A stretch of 46,507 bases of DNA from an uncultured Lachnospiraceae bacterium (GTDB taxonomy: Bacteria > Bacillota > Clostridia > Lachnospirales > Lachnospiraceae): the NCBI GenBank assembly GCA_947169385.1, contig CAMVPR010000021.1:1-46507 (forward strand), in the 5' to 3' direction. The notes below the pieces were generated by a model. It did no database searches. It was not told the origin of the DNA and saw nothing but the letters and a program-made list of their open reading frames with translations. A program made the position numbers and the translations under genes. Positions 16,311 through 26,041 of the stretch are shown piece after piece (position 1 is the first letter of the stretch; every line of letters begins with the position of its first letter).

Positions 16311-16589
16311 CTATTTATTGCGATTCTTCATGCTTTTGATAGGAATGTTAGCAAGCAATACAGGGACAGAACCATTCTCTGTACCCTCACCCTGCTGATT
16401 GAGCTGGATATCAAGCTTCTCCTGATCAATCTCTACATACTTAGACAAAACTTCCATAATGTCGCGCTTGATAGATTCCATAATCTCAGGCGAACAGTTA
16501 GCTCTGTCGGTTACAAGCATCATTTGCAAACGACCCTTGGCGTTGCTGGCAGGGGTCTGTTTCTTGAAAAACTTATCTAAAATAGTCAT
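16311..16589 (-). CDS. minE: MinE, topological specificity factor
   Basis: The 92-residue protein starts MTILDKFFKK, which is the membrane-targeting and MinD-contacting helix. The MinC-displacing segment AKGRLQMMLVTDRANCSP follows, then a C-terminal dimerisation domain. The ATG at 16589 with GGAGG upstream is used. An earlier in-frame start at 16625 lies inside the end of minD. MinE releases MinD from the membrane and keeps MinC away from midcell. Confidence 0.95.
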   Translation of the reverse strand: MTILDKFFKKQTPASNAKGRLQMMLVTDRANCSPEIMESIKRDIMEVLSKYVEIDQEKLDIQLNQQGEGTENGSVPVLLANIPIKSMKNRNK

Positions 16590-16602
16590 AATTAACCCCT
16601 CC

Positions 16603-17394
16603 TTATTTCTTGAATATCTTACCAAGCTTCTTGAAGATGCCCTTCTTGTCTAAATCAAGGAAAGGAACCTCCTCGCCGGTGATACGTTTACATATATTCA
16701 TATAAGCCTGTCCTGCAAGTGAAGAATCACCTACACAAGGCTCACCGTTGTTAGTTGAAACAACAATATTCTCATCAAAAGGAACACATCCGATAATAGA
16801 GATAGCAAGAATCTCTACTACATCATCCATAGACATCATATCGCCCTTCTTAACCATATCCATACGGATATTATTGACGATAAGTTCGGTCTTCTTCATC
16901 TCATTAGCCTCTAAAAGACCGATAATTCTGTCTGCATCTCTGATAGCTGAAACCTCAGGATTAGTGACAACCAAAGCCCTGTCAGCTCCTGCTATAGCAT
17001 TCTTAAATCCCTGCTCAATACCTGCAGGGCAATCTAGTAAAATGTAATCGAAGTTCTCGCTCTTTAAGTCAGCAACAAGCTTCTTCATCTGCTCAGGAGT
17101 AACCGAAGTCTTATCTCTTGTCTGAGCTGAAGGAAGAAGATAAAGATTAGGAACCCTCTTGTCTTTGATAAGTGCCTGCTTAATACGGCAGTTACCCTCG
17201 ATAACATCAACGAGATTATAAACAATTCTGTTCTCTAATCCCATTACGACATCAAGATTCCTAAGTCCGATATCTGTATCGATCAATACAACTTTCTTGT
17301 TAAGCTTAGCAAGTCCGGTACCAACATTGGCCGTGGTAGTTGTCTTACCAACTCCGCCCTTACCGGACGTGATAACTATAACTTCTGATGACAT
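16603..17394 (-). CDS. minD: MinD septum-site-determining ATPase
   Basis: The 263-residue ParA-type ATPase carries the deviant Walker A SGKGGVGKTT (10-19), the DTDIGLRNLDVVMGLENR segment and LLDCPAGIEQGF as switch II. The C-terminal amphipathic membrane-targeting helix is KKGIFKKLGKIFKK. It recruits MinC to the membrane at the poles. GGAGG lies ahead of the ATG. It is transcribed between minC and minE. Confidence 0.97.
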   Translation of the reverse strand: MSSEVIVITSGKGGVGKTTTTANVGTGLAKLNKKVVLIDTDIGLRNLDVVMGLENRIVYNLVDVIEGNCRIKQALIKDKRVPNLYLLPSAQTRDKTSVTPEQMKKLVADLKSENFDYILLDCPAGIEQGFKNAIAGADRALVVTNPEVSAIRDADRIIGLLEANEMKKTELIVNNIRMDMVKKGDMMSMDDVVEILAISIIGCVPFDENIVVSTNNGEPCVGDSSLAGQAYMNICKRITGEEVPFLDLDKKGIFKKLGKIFKK

Positions 17395-17468
17395 ATAATT
17401 TAACCTCCAATTCCCGCTATAATTGCGGATTAAAATATATAATAACTGCTAGTACAGCTATAATAACA

Positions 17469-18296
17469 TTAAATGATATTGTTAAGAACCTGTCTGTTGA
17501 TAGGCTCAATGTATATATTCTCGTTCTCGACATACGCAATCTGCATCTGCTGAACCGTCTGCTTTCTGCGCTTTAAGAATCCCTTAGAATCCGGACTCCT
17601 TGCATATAGATTGCCGATTCTAAGCTGCATAGGGTCCATATCAAGAGCTATTATAAATGAGTTGGCGTTACCGTTAACTCCTGCGTACGCTGCACCCTTT
17701 AGACTTCCTATAACAATAATATTACCTTTGGCAACGACCTTAGCACCAGGATTGACATCACCTATTACAACAATGCTTGATGCAAATTCTATCGATTGAC
17801 CGGATCTTAAGGTTCCTCTGTAAAAATGCCCTAAATCATCGTTAGATATCGCCTCGACGACATTGGATGAAACATTGTCGATTGAGCCTGTAGTACCTTT
17901 AGGAGCGTGTTTAGGGATAACACTGACATCTTCGTTATCCTCAACCTCATCACTCTTATCACTCTTATCAGGCATGGCAACCTTGATCTTATCTTCTTCA
18001 TCGTCGCCTTCGAGTTTAGACTTAAAGAGGGACTCTAACACTTCATCCATCTCGATTATTACTCCGAAGTGAGAAGTTACCTCGCCGTTGATAATCTCAA
18101 GAATCTTATCCATCTCTTCTGTTTCGAGCTTTCTGCCCTCAAAACAAATGGCAAGTTCGTCGTCAGTATTGAAGAATTTAGCGCTCTCCTTGAACTTCAT
18201 TCTGATTTTATCACACAATTTAGGAAATGCAAGCTCATTATCCAAAACTAGCGTTATTCCGTATTTATTACCCTTTATAATAACTGGTTGATTCAT
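17469..18296 (-). CDS. minC: MinC septum inhibitor
   Basis: The 275-residue protein has the N-terminal MinC domain (about 1-105) that blocks FtsZ assembly. A linker of about 50 residues rich in Asp/Glu/Ser follows, then the C-terminal beta-helical domain (about 155-270) with GQSIEFASSIVVIGDVNPGAKV and GNIIVIGSLKGAAYAG that binds MinD. The linker is longer than in most MinC proteins. It is placed directly after the PBP2 gene, 18 bases away. Confidence 0.95.
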   Translation of the reverse strand: MNQPVIIKGNKYGITLVLDNELAFPKLCDKIRMKFKESAKFFNTDDELAICFEGRKLETEEMDKILEIINGEVTSHFGVIIEMDEVLESLFKSKLEGDDEEDKIKVAMPDKSDKSDEVEDNEDVSVIPKHAPKGTTGSIDNVSSNVVEAISNDDLGHFYRGTLRSGQSIEFASSIVVIGDVNPGAKVVAKGNIIVIGSLKGAAYAGVNGNANSFIIALDMDPMQLRIGNLYARSPDSKGFLKRRKQTVQQMQIAYVENENIYIEPINRQVLNNII

Positions 18297-18314
18297 AGAT
18301 AATCTCCTTAAAAA

Positions 18315-21221
18315 CTACTGATCTCCAATATGATTACCGGTAGGTATGACAGCTTCATCATTGTCATCGTCCTGTTCGGTAGTATTCTTAGTATTATCTT
18401 CCTTCTCGGCACGTTTCTTAGCCTTGGCTTCCTCATCGTGGAAATAGTATTTATATATCTCACGCGCAACAAGCATAGAGTTCGAAGATGCATAACCGTT
18501 CGGAATAACAACAGTTACAGAAATCTCAGGCTTCTGGTATGGTGCGTATGAAACAAAAAGTGCGTGAGCGGATCTTGTAGAATCCTCCTCTGCAGTACCG
18601 GTCTTACCGGCGATCTTGGTGTACAATTCCTTGAAATCATCACCATGTGCTTTACCGTTAACCACCATGTACATACCCTTGTGAATCTCGTCCCATACAG
18701 TGTTGGAAAGTTTAACCTCGTTATAGACTTTGGATTTGTACTTCTTAACAGTCTCGCCTTCGTTATTGGTCTGCTTATCAAGTATTGATAGGTCATAACA
18801 GGTTCCGCCGTTGGCAACAGTAGATACATATCTTGATATCTGTACAGGTGCAAATGAATTGCTACCCTGACCGATAGCAGAACGGATAGCATCCTGATCG
18901 GACATATGTGGGCTGATCTCATCTAGCTCTATACCTGATGTTGAGTCAAGACCATACATTGCAGCGTACTTAGAAAGTATTTTAAGTCCCTTATCATTAT
19001 CGATTGTACCGTCTTCGTCAAGTGACAGTCTGTGTCCAACCTCAAAGAAATATACATTACAAGAATTCTCGATACCGCCCTGTACATCAAGCTTACCGTG
19101 TCTGCCGGGATAAATCGAACACTTAGGTGAAGGGTTGATAACATCATATATACCCTTACAATTAATCTTCTCTCCCGGGTTGATAACTCCCTCGGTCAAT
19201 CCCGCTGAAGCAGTAATCATCTTGTAGGTAGAACCTGGTGCAAGACTTGACTGGGTAGCTCTGTTAAGGAATGGAGAAGTCTTGTCTGATATCAATGATG
19301 AGTAATACTCTTCATCAAGACCATTAGCAAGCTTATTGTTATTGTAACTTGGATAAGACACCAAAGCCTTAACCTTGCCGGTATTGACATCTGTGATTAC
19401 AACCGACCCTGAACAAGGATCAAGTGCAAGGTCAGCAGGTGTAATCTCTAGGTTCTTAATCTTCTTGTACATAAAGTCATAAGCAGATATCATACCTTCT
19501 CTAAGATTGACATAGTCAGGGTCTTTATCCTTATTAAGAACTCCTTGATCAAAGAGCACCAGACAGCACTCCTTGCCGCTCACCTTACCGTCATCAATAA
19601 GGTATTCAAGAATCATCTTAGAGAATTCGTCATTATTCTCCAATTCTGAAATGATGTAGTCAACCAATGCCTGCATCATCTCGTCTGTATCGTAATAATC
19701 TGTGGACAATTTAAATTCAGAGTTGTCAATCCATGACATATGAATTGCATACTCAATAAAATCGCCCAAAGAAATCTCATCATTCTTCCACTGTTGATAT
19801 GTGGAGTCATTGCTGTCAACATCTGAGGCCTTAATAACATTGTTGTCACATAAGTATCTGTATATATAAAGCATGTAGTTCTGATATTCATCAGACAGTG
19901 ACGACTCTTTAGTCCTCTTGCTTAAAAGCTCGTTTCTAATTGTTGAAAGCTTCTTCTTTTTGTATGACTTGATTGAATTATAAATCTTCTTCTCGGTATT
20001 ACTTGCCTTCTTCGAATTCAAATGATTGATATCAAGAAGGTTATTGTTAAATAATGCAAAGAACACTTCAGTCGTAGTTATGTTAATTGGCTTTGTCTTG
20101 GTCTTAACATTGGTATTCTGAAAATACTTTAAAATGATACCGGCAAGATGTTTCTCTAAAGTCTCATAGCAAGTTTTCTGAAGCTCGGCATCTATAGTAA
20201 GGTAGATATCATTACCGGCTTTTGAGGTTTTGACAGCTTTGTCATCCTCTTGAAGAATTCTACCCATATTATCTACATAGATAGTCTTGCTTCCGCTCTT
20301 ACCTCTTAAGATATCCTCGTATCTCTGCTCAAGACCTGTCTTACCGATAATCTCGTTACCGTAATACTTGTCATCGCTATCAAGGTCTGTATTAAGTTGT
20401 TCCTTCTCCTCCTCAGAAATGATACCGGTATATCCGATAATTGAAGAAAAATACGGACTGTATCTGTATTTTCTCATCGAATCAGTCTCGATATTGGCAC
20501 CCGGAAGATCACCGGCCGATTCCTTGATAGCCGCAACGCTGTCCTCCGATATATCCATAGCAACAGTAACAGGTGTATACTGATTGTATCTGTTCATATA
20601 CAGAAGGAATCTGATTGCAACAATCTTATATGCTCTAACTTCGTCATAAACATCCGAAACATTGAAGAAATCTTCTGATCTAAGATACTCATATACCTCA
20701 GAAGCAGATGCACTCTTCTGTAGCGGAGTTAATTTATCAATAGTTGTCTTATAGACTTCCTTTTTGAAGTTAAGAATCGTTGACTCATTAGAACTTCTAA
20801 AGCTAAACTCGCCCTTCTTGTTACGCTTAATCTCGAAATTATTGACAATCGAGTCCCCGTTCTTCTCAAGAATATCAATCAACTGACTGATAATCTCGTT
20901 CTTAACGGCACTTTCGTTAACACCGAGTCTGGATGCCATCTCGCCAATTGAGTCATCATTTGAAAACGTCAAAGAATATGTAAGACGATTGTATGCTAGT
21001 AAGTTGCCGTTGGCATCGTAAATGTTTCCCCTCTGTCCGTTGGTCGTAATAGTCTTCTTGCTCGCAATGGTAAAGTTGTCCTGATAATCCTGACCATTGA
21101 TAATCTGTAGATCAAAAAGCCTGTATACAAGTATCAGCATCAAGAAAATGAAGACAAGGCTCAATGCAAACAATCTATGCTTTATGAAATTAAGTATCGC
21201 ATTTTTGATATCTTCAAGCAA
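18315..21221 (-). CDS. mrdA: Penicillin-binding protein 2 with a 230-residue insert
   Basis: The 968-residue class B PBP has one N-terminal membrane segment (about 17-38) and a pedestal/dimerisation domain. Its transpeptidase domain has SxxK at Ser664-Lys667 (APGSTYK), SxN at 720-722 (SCN) and KTG at 873-875. It crosslinks peptidoglycan during elongation with RodA and MreBCD. The usual length is 600-700 residues. The extra length is a Lys/Asp/Asn-rich helical insert at about residues 362-595, between LTIDAELQKTCYETLEKHL and DPCSGSVVITDVNTG. A charged tail of about 40 residues closes the protein. The start is a TTG with AAGGAG 10 bases upstream, directly after the mreD stop. Confidence 0.95.
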   Translation of the reverse strand: MLEDIKNAILNFIKHRLFALSLVFIFLMLILVYRLFDLQIINGQDYQDNFTIASKKTITTNGQRGNIYDANGNLLAYNRLTYSLTFSNDDSIGEMASRLGVNESAVKNEIISQLIDILEKNGDSIVNNFEIKRNKKGEFSFRSSNESTILNFKKEVYKTTIDKLTPLQKSASASEVYEYLRSEDFFNVSDVYDEVRAYKIVAIRFLLYMNRYNQYTPVTVAMDISEDSVAAIKESAGDLPGANIETDSMRKYRYSPYFSSIIGYTGIISEEEKEQLNTDLDSDDKYYGNEIIGKTGLEQRYEDILRGKSGSKTIYVDNMGRILQEDDKAVKTSKAGNDIYLTIDAELQKTCYETLEKHLAGIILKYFQNTNVKTKTKPINITTTEVFFALFNNNLLDINHLNSKKASNTEKKIYNSIKSYKKKKLSTIRNELLSKRTKESSLSDEYQNYMLYIYRYLCDNNVIKASDVDSNDSTYQQWKNDEISLGDFIEYAIHMSWIDNSEFKLSTDYYDTDEMMQALVDYIISELENNDEFSKMILEYLIDDGKVSGKECCLVLFDQGVLNKDKDPDYVNLREGMISAYDFMYKKIKNLEITPADLALDPCSGSVVITDVNTGKVKALVSYPSYNNNKLANGLDEEYYSSLISDKTSPFLNRATQSSLAPGSTYKMITASAGLTEGVINPGEKINCKGIYDVINPSPKCSIYPGRHGKLDVQGGIENSCNVYFFEVGHRLSLDEDGTIDNDKGLKILSKYAAMYGLDSTSGIELDEISPHMSDQDAIRSAIGQGSNSFAPVQISRYVSTVANGGTCYDLSILDKQTNNEGETVKKYKSKVYNEVKLSNTVWDEIHKGMYMVVNGKAHGDDFKELYTKIAGKTGTAEEDSTRSAHALFVSYAPYQKPEISVTVVIPNGYASSNSMLVAREIYKYYFHDEEAKAKKRAEKEDNTKNTTEQDDDNDEAVIPTGNHIGDQ

Positions 21222-21743
21222 TTAAATACCGCTCCTTTTCTCAACGCCTTCAAGCTTAAAATTAATATAATAAAAAATATTGTATAAGAATATAGCCACA
21301 AAGAATGTATATACTGTCTCGGGAATCATGACGTGCATGGCATAAAACTTAAAATCAAGTCTGTTCCTTAAGAGGAAACTAAACACATATATAACGAATC
21401 CATAGACAACACTGTTTAGAAGTATCATCATAAGCGGAAGCATCATATTGTTGGAATAGATAAGAGGTTGAAAGAACCCGTTAAGATACCCCATAACAAG
21501 AAATATAAGAGCATAATACCCTATCATCTCTCCGCTAAAGCCGTCAAGCAGAAGCCCTGTGAAGAATCCAACAAGCATTCCTTCCATTCTGCCTCGCATT
21601 ACGGCAAATGTCACGACTAATATGAGCATTATATTAGGGATAATCCCTGCCATCTTAAAGAAACTAAAGACACCTACCTGAAGTAAGTAGCTAAACAGTA
21701 TTAAAATTGTAACTATAATAATACGTTTCATGATAAGTTTCAT
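21222..21743 (-). CDS. mreD: MreD rod-shape-determining membrane protein
   Basis: The 173-residue, very hydrophobic protein has about five or six membrane segments and the MreD-like piece FFTGLLLDGFSGEMIGYYALIFLVMGYLNG, split here over several helices. Function rests on family and position between mreC and mrdA. It belongs to the elongasome. The AGGAAGG site 8 bases upstream supports the start. Confidence 0.92.
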   Translation of the reverse strand: MKLIMKRIIIVTILILFSYLLQVGVFSFFKMAGIIPNIMLILVVTFAVMRGRMEGMLVGFFTGLLLDGFSGEMIGYYALIFLVMGYLNGFFQPLIYSNNMMLPLMMILLNSVVYGFVIYVFSFLLRNRLDFKFYAMHVMIPETVYTFFVAIFLYNIFYYINFKLEGVEKRSGI

Positions 21744-21763
21744 GGTATGTGCCTTCCTAATAT

Positions 21764-22618
21764 CTATTCTTCGTCTTCATTATCCTTCATAGTTGTAATA
21801 ATAAGGACTTCCTGCAAATGTTTAAAGTCAACGACAGGTGACACTTTACCGGACTTGGTAAGCCCGTTCTCATCCTGCGTAATATCGTTGACATATCCTA
21901 TAGTAATACCCGGAAGATATTTAGAACTAACGTTACTTGTAACAAGCATATCTCCCTCATTAATCTTAGCGCCCTTAGTAATGTGGTCAACCGTAATGTA
22001 ACCGTCCTTGATTGACTTAAGGCTTCCGTTGACGATACAGTTATCTGCAGTTGTATCAAACATAGCACTGACAGACGATGTGTCATCTATAATAGCTCTT
22101 ACTTTGGAATAATTCTTACCAACATTACTCACTATTCCAACCAGTCCGTTGCCGGCAATAACGTTCATGTCAACCTTTATACCGTCTTTAGCACCCTTGT
22201 TGATTGTAAAGCTGTTATACCAGTTGCTTGAATCGGTTGCAATAATTCTTGCTCCAACCATATCGTATGATTCGTAAGCTTTATTGAGCTTATATAATTC
22301 TCTTAAATTCTTAAGTTCCTGTTGGTCAGACTCTAAAGCAGCAAGCTCTCTCTCTAAATCATCAACTCTGGTCTTAAGCTTCTTGTTCTCTTCTCTTAAA
22401 TCGCTTGCATCCTCTAAACTCTTAACACGCTCAGAAACAAAGCGCCCTATAGAGTTGACGCCCTCTTCCATCGGTACCACAACAGTCGAAAATACTGCAT
22501 TAAACACTGATACAGACGAGGAAAAGACACTAGATACAATTATAAACGCTATACATAAAGTGCTTAGAATCAACAACACAATCTTCGGCTGTATATCAAA
22601 GCCAGGTCTGTTGTTCAT
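21764..22618 (-). CDS. mreC: MreC cell-shape protein
   Basis: The protein of about 284 residues has one N-terminal membrane segment (about 12-38), a coiled coil (about 65-110, REENKKLKTRVDDLERELAAL) and the double beta-barrel MreC domain (about 120-275). It scaffolds PBP2 on the outer face of the membrane. An in-frame GTG at 22627 lies against the GGGA site, so the ATG at 22618 is preferred. Confidence 0.94.
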   Translation of the reverse strand: MNNRPGFDIQPKIVLLILSTLCIAFIIVSSVFSSSVSVFNAVFSTVVVPMEEGVNSIGRFVSERVKSLEDASDLREENKKLKTRVDDLERELAALESDQQELKNLRELYKLNKAYESYDMVGARIIATDSSNWYNSFTINKGAKDGIKVDMNVIAGNGLVGIVSNVGKNYSKVRAIIDDTSSVSAMFDTTADNCIVNGSLKSIKDGYITVDHITKGAKINEGDMLVTSNVSSKYLPGITIGYVNDITQDENGLTKSGKVSPVVDFKHLQEVLIITTMKDNEDEE

Positions 22619-22641
22619 ATAATTCACATCCCATTCATTTA

Positions 22642-23658
22642 CTACTCATATTCTGATTTGATATTGGAGAATGCAAGTCGTTTGAGCTTAGAATCCTCCA
22701 TTATCCTCTCTAAACCTTTAATAACAGTATTATCAGGTTCAGAATTAAGATTGACTTTCATACCGGTATACTCTGAAACAAGCTTATCAATCCCCTTTAA
22801 TCTGCTTGATCCACCGGTCAAATATATACCTCTCTCCGAAATATCCCTAAATATCTCAGGCGGGGTTCTCTCAATAGTATTCTTGACAGCTGTAACAATC
22901 TCATCAGCCAAATCCTCAACTGATTCATATACATAATCTGCGCCAAGAGTAACTTCAGACGGCAGTCCACTAACGATATTACGTCCCATAATGTTAACGG
23001 TCTTCTTATTCTCGCCGGTTAAGTCGCAAATGCTATACTTAATGTTTGACGCAGTCTTAAGTCCGATAATGGTATTAAGCCTATTCTTAACCATCGCGGC
23101 AATATTGGCGTCGAAATTGTCTCCACCAATCTTTAACAGTCTGCTATACACGATTCCGCCCATTGAAATGATGGTAATCTCGGTCGTTGCAGCTCCGATA
23201 TCGACAATAAGATTACCCTTGTCGTTAAGTGCGTCGATGCCTAAACCACAAGCATCCGCCATAGGCTTCTCAACAATACTTATATTCTTGGTCTTAATAG
23301 GAGCATCATCCAAAAGACTAATAAATGCCCTCTTCTCAACGTCGGTTATATTGGTAGGAACCGCAATATAAAAGTTCTTCTTACCAATCTTAGGAGAAAA
23401 AACATTTTCAAATATCCATTGAAGGTATCTTGTCATGTTGGTAACATTGGCAATGACACCTTGTGATATAGGAAATGATATCACTATTGATTCAGGTGTC
23501 TTCTCGTACATATCGTACGCTTCTTCACCGTAAGCAATCACATTACCGAATTCATTGACGGCAATAACGTTATTGGCGTCGTACAACAGACCCTCATGTG
23601 ATCTTGATATCTTAATATGTTTAGTTCCAAGGTCTATACCGAAATCTTTATGACTCAC
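22642..23658 (-). CDS. mreB: MreB actin-like protein
   Basis: The 338-residue actin fold has the phosphate 1 motif FGIDLGTKHIKI. The phosphate 2 motif is LIVDIGAATTEI and the adenosine motif is GIYLTGGSSRLKGIDKLV. It polymerises under the membrane and guides elongation. The start codon is GTG with GAGGAG upstream. The sequence is somewhat diverged from canonical MreB (for example DIGAATTEI where DIGGGTTEI is usual). A second MreB paralogue elsewhere in the genome is possible. Confidence 0.93.
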   Translation of the reverse strand: MSHKDFGIDLGTKHIKISRSHEGLLYDANNVIAVNEFGNVIAYGEEAYDMYEKTPESIVISFPISQGVIANVTNMTRYLQWIFENVFSPKIGKKNFYIAVPTNITDVEKRAFISLLDDAPIKTKNISIVEKPMADACGLGIDALNDKGNLIVDIGAATTEITIISMGGIVYSRLLKIGGDNFDANIAAMVKNRLNTIIGLKTASNIKYSICDLTGENKKTVNIMGRNIVSGLPSEVTLGADYVYESVEDLADEIVTAVKNTIERTPPEIFRDISERGIYLTGGSSRLKGIDKLVSEYTGMKVNLNSEPDNTVIKGLERIMEDSKLKRLAFSNIKSEYE

Positions 23659-23676
23659 CTTGTTCTCCTCTCATTT

Positions 23677-24381
23677 CTAATCAATTATACCCTCTTCCTT
23701 CATGCTGACATAGCATCGGCTTCCAATGATGATGTGATCTAACAGATTGATATCCATAAGAGCACATGCTTTACTAATCTTCTCTGTCATTAAAATGTCA
23801 GCTCTACTCGGAGTTGGATTGCCGGACGGATGATTGTGCATCAGAATGATATTGACAGCTCCGTAACGCAATGCCTCCTTCATGCATTCTCTCGGTGAAG
23901 CGATAGTTTCACTGACTGTGCCCTTAGATATCTTAATCTTGGCAATCAGACTGTTAGATGCGTCTAAGAGTAGCATATAAAAGTACTCTACCTCGTAAGG
24001 TGCCATCTCATCCATAAAGTACTCAGCAACTGATGAAGGCTTATAAAAGTTAACATAAGACTCTTTCTTATCAAGAGCAATCCTTCTACCTAGCTCCACT
24101 GCCGCTAAAAGCGTTATAGCCTTGACTCTGCCAATACCCTTAATCTTGATGTAATCGGGATAATCCATGTACATAAGATTACCTAAACCGCTGTAATTGC
24201 CGGTAATGCTCAATAACAATCTCTTAGCGATATCGACAACATTCTCATCCTTAGTTCCGGTCTTAAGAAGAATCGCAATAAGCTCAGCGTCGCTTAAAGA
24301 TGAAGCTCCGTACTTTAAAAGCCTCTCGTAAGGTCTCTCCGACTCAGGAAGGTTCTTCATTGATATTTTGTTGTAATTCAT
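23677..24381 (-). CDS. radC: RadC/JAMM-family protein
   Basis: The 234-residue protein has an N-terminal UPF0758 helix-hairpin-helix region (RPYERLLKYGASSLSDAELIAILL, split over helices) and a C-terminal JAMM-like metal-binding domain with HNHPSGNPTPSRAD. RadC is often found next to mreB. Its role in repair is disputed and its biochemical activity is not established. GGAGG lies ahead of the ATG. Confidence 0.93.
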   Translation of the reverse strand: MNYNKISMKNLPESERPYERLLKYGASSLSDAELIAILLKTGTKDENVVDIAKRLLLSITGNYSGLGNLMYMDYPDYIKIKGIGRVKAITLLAAVELGRRIALDKKESYVNFYKPSSVAEYFMDEMAPYEVEYFYMLLLDASNSLIAKIKISKGTVSETIASPRECMKEALRYGAVNIILMHNHPSGNPTPSRADILMTEKISKACALMDINLLDHIIIGSRCYVSMKEEGIID

Positions 24382-24419
24382 GTATCCTCCATTCCGCTCT
24401 CCGGGCGCAAACGAAAGAA

Positions 24420-24680
24420 TTATATGAGTCTATATATCAAAATAGCGATAAAAATACCCAAAATGCTCGCAAGATTGATCTGAATAGTCAGACCAAATGT
24501 AAGGCACATGATACCAAGATCAAGGACAAAAGGCTTAGATAAGCCAAAGCTCTGCCCATATGATAACCATGATAAGAATGAAACCTTCTCGCATAAAATT
24601 CCGATAAAGCTTCCAAGAACTACTCCTGCAAGCAATAAAAGCAATAATGTCCATTTAGATTTAGTACCTGTACTCGCCAT
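24420..24680 (-). CDS. DUF4321-type small membrane protein
   Basis: The 86-residue protein has two or three hydrophobic segments (about 10-30, 45-65 and 67-85) and a short polar start. Size, pattern and position upstream of radC-mre fit the DUF4321 family of Clostridia, whose function is unknown. CTGGAGG lies ahead of the ATG. It is probably cotranscribed with radC, 38 bases further on. Confidence 0.75.
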   Translation of the reverse strand: MASTGTKSKWTLLLLLLAGVVLGSFIGILCEKVSFLSWLSYGQSFGLSKPFVLDLGIMCLTFGLTIQINLASILGIFIAILIYRLI

Positions 24681-24764
24681 ATATATATCCTCCAGTGTGA
24701 ATATTATAAACCCACCAAACCATTATATTATCATAATTTATGGTAAATGACAACACTCAACTAT

Positions 24765-26030
24765 TTAAATGCTGTCAAGAACGTACTGAGCAGACTTCAA
24801 TATACCATATTTAGCGTGACCATAGTTAAGACCACCTTGAAAGAACACTGTATATGGCTCTTTTAGAGGACCGTCAGCCGAAAGTTCGATTGATGCGCCG
24901 GATATAAAAGTACCTGCAGCCATGATTACATCGCTGTCATAACCCGGCATAGCCCAAGGCTCTGGAACAACATAAGAATCAACAGGAGCCGCAGCCTGTA
25001 TACCTTTACAGAAAGCACATAAGCCTTCAGGAGTCTTCATGTCAACAGCCTGAATAATATCATGTCTGACTTCATTAACTCTAGGGAATACCTCGTAACC
25101 TAACTCTTCATATAAGCCGGCAGCGAATATCGCGCCCTTTAAAGCAGATGAAACAACGCTTGGCGCATTGAAAAGCCCTTGGAAAAGTGTATGTGTAACG
25201 CCCAAAGTCGCACCGACTTCTTTACCAAGTCCCGGTGAAGTTAACCTGTAAGCACACTGTTCTATACACTCGTTGGTACCAACGATATATCCACCTATCG
25301 GAGCTAAACCACCACCGAGGTTCTTTATAAGTGAGCCTACTGTCATGTCTGCTCCTACTTCCGACGGTTCGTAATCGTCAACCAACTCACCGTAGCAGTT
25401 ATCAACCATACATATAACCTCAGGTTTTATATCTTTTACAAATGATATAAGCTTGCCAATCTCTTCAACACTCAATGTTGGTCTCTTAGAATATCCGCGT
25501 GAACGCTGAATAGTGACAACTTTAGTCTTCTCGTTGATTGCTTCCTTTACTCCGTCGTAGTCTATAGAACCGTCAGAAAGCAGATCCACCTGCCTGTAAC
25601 TCACTCCATATTCTTTTAGCGAGCCTTTGGAATCTCTTATACCAATAATCTCATCCATTGTGTCATAAGGCTTACCTACAGGTGACAAAAGCTCATCACC
25701 CGGTCTTAGGTTAGCAGCCAAAGCGACATTCAATGCATGAGTACCACAGGTTATCTGAGGTCTTACAAGAGCAGCTTCTGTGTTAAAGAGGCTTTTATAG
25801 ATATCCTCAAGGCACTCTCTTCCAATGTCATTGTAGCCATACCCGGTAGTGTGAGCAAAATGGCCTTCAGAAAGCCTGTTGTCCTGCATCGCCTTAAGCA
25901 CTTTAAGCTGATTAATCTCCTCTTTCTTATCTATCTCCTTAAATCTCACTGATAAACTATCTTCAATCTTCTCGCTTAAGTTGATAAGTTTATCCGATAT
26001 TCCCATAGTCTTTAGGTCTGTTAAAGCCAT
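24765..26030 (-). CDS. Methionine gamma-lyase-family (YnbB-like) PLP enzyme
   Basis: The 421-residue protein belongs to the fold-type I PLP family once called aluminium resistance protein. Motifs are EAALVRPQITCGTHALNVAL, the PLP Asp region VICMVDNCYGELVD and the lysine segment GSLIKNLGGGLAPIGGYI. The substrate is not established in the family, and the name methionine gamma-lyase is by similarity. It sits between miaA and the DUF4321 gene, as ynbB lies near miaA-hfq in Bacillus. The start has AAAGGAG upstream. Confidence 0.9.
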   Translation of the reverse strand: MALTDLKTMGISDKLINLSEKIEDSLSVRFKEIDKKEEINQLKVLKAMQDNRLSEGHFAHTTGYGYNDIGRECLEDIYKSLFNTEAALVRPQITCGTHALNVALAANLRPGDELLSPVGKPYDTMDEIIGIRDSKGSLKEYGVSYRQVDLLSDGSIDYDGVKEAINEKTKVVTIQRSRGYSKRPTLSVEEIGKLISFVKDIKPEVICMVDNCYGELVDDYEPSEVGADMTVGSLIKNLGGGLAPIGGYIVGTNECIEQCAYRLTSPGLGKEVGATLGVTHTLFQGLFNAPSVVSSALKGAIFAAGLYEELGYEVFPRVNEVRHDIIQAVDMKTPEGLCAFCKGIQAAAPVDSYVVPEPWAMPGYDSDVIMAAGTFISGASIELSADGPLKEPYTVFFQGGLNYGHAKYGILKSAQYVLDSI

Positions 26031-26041
26031 AATATCTCCTT

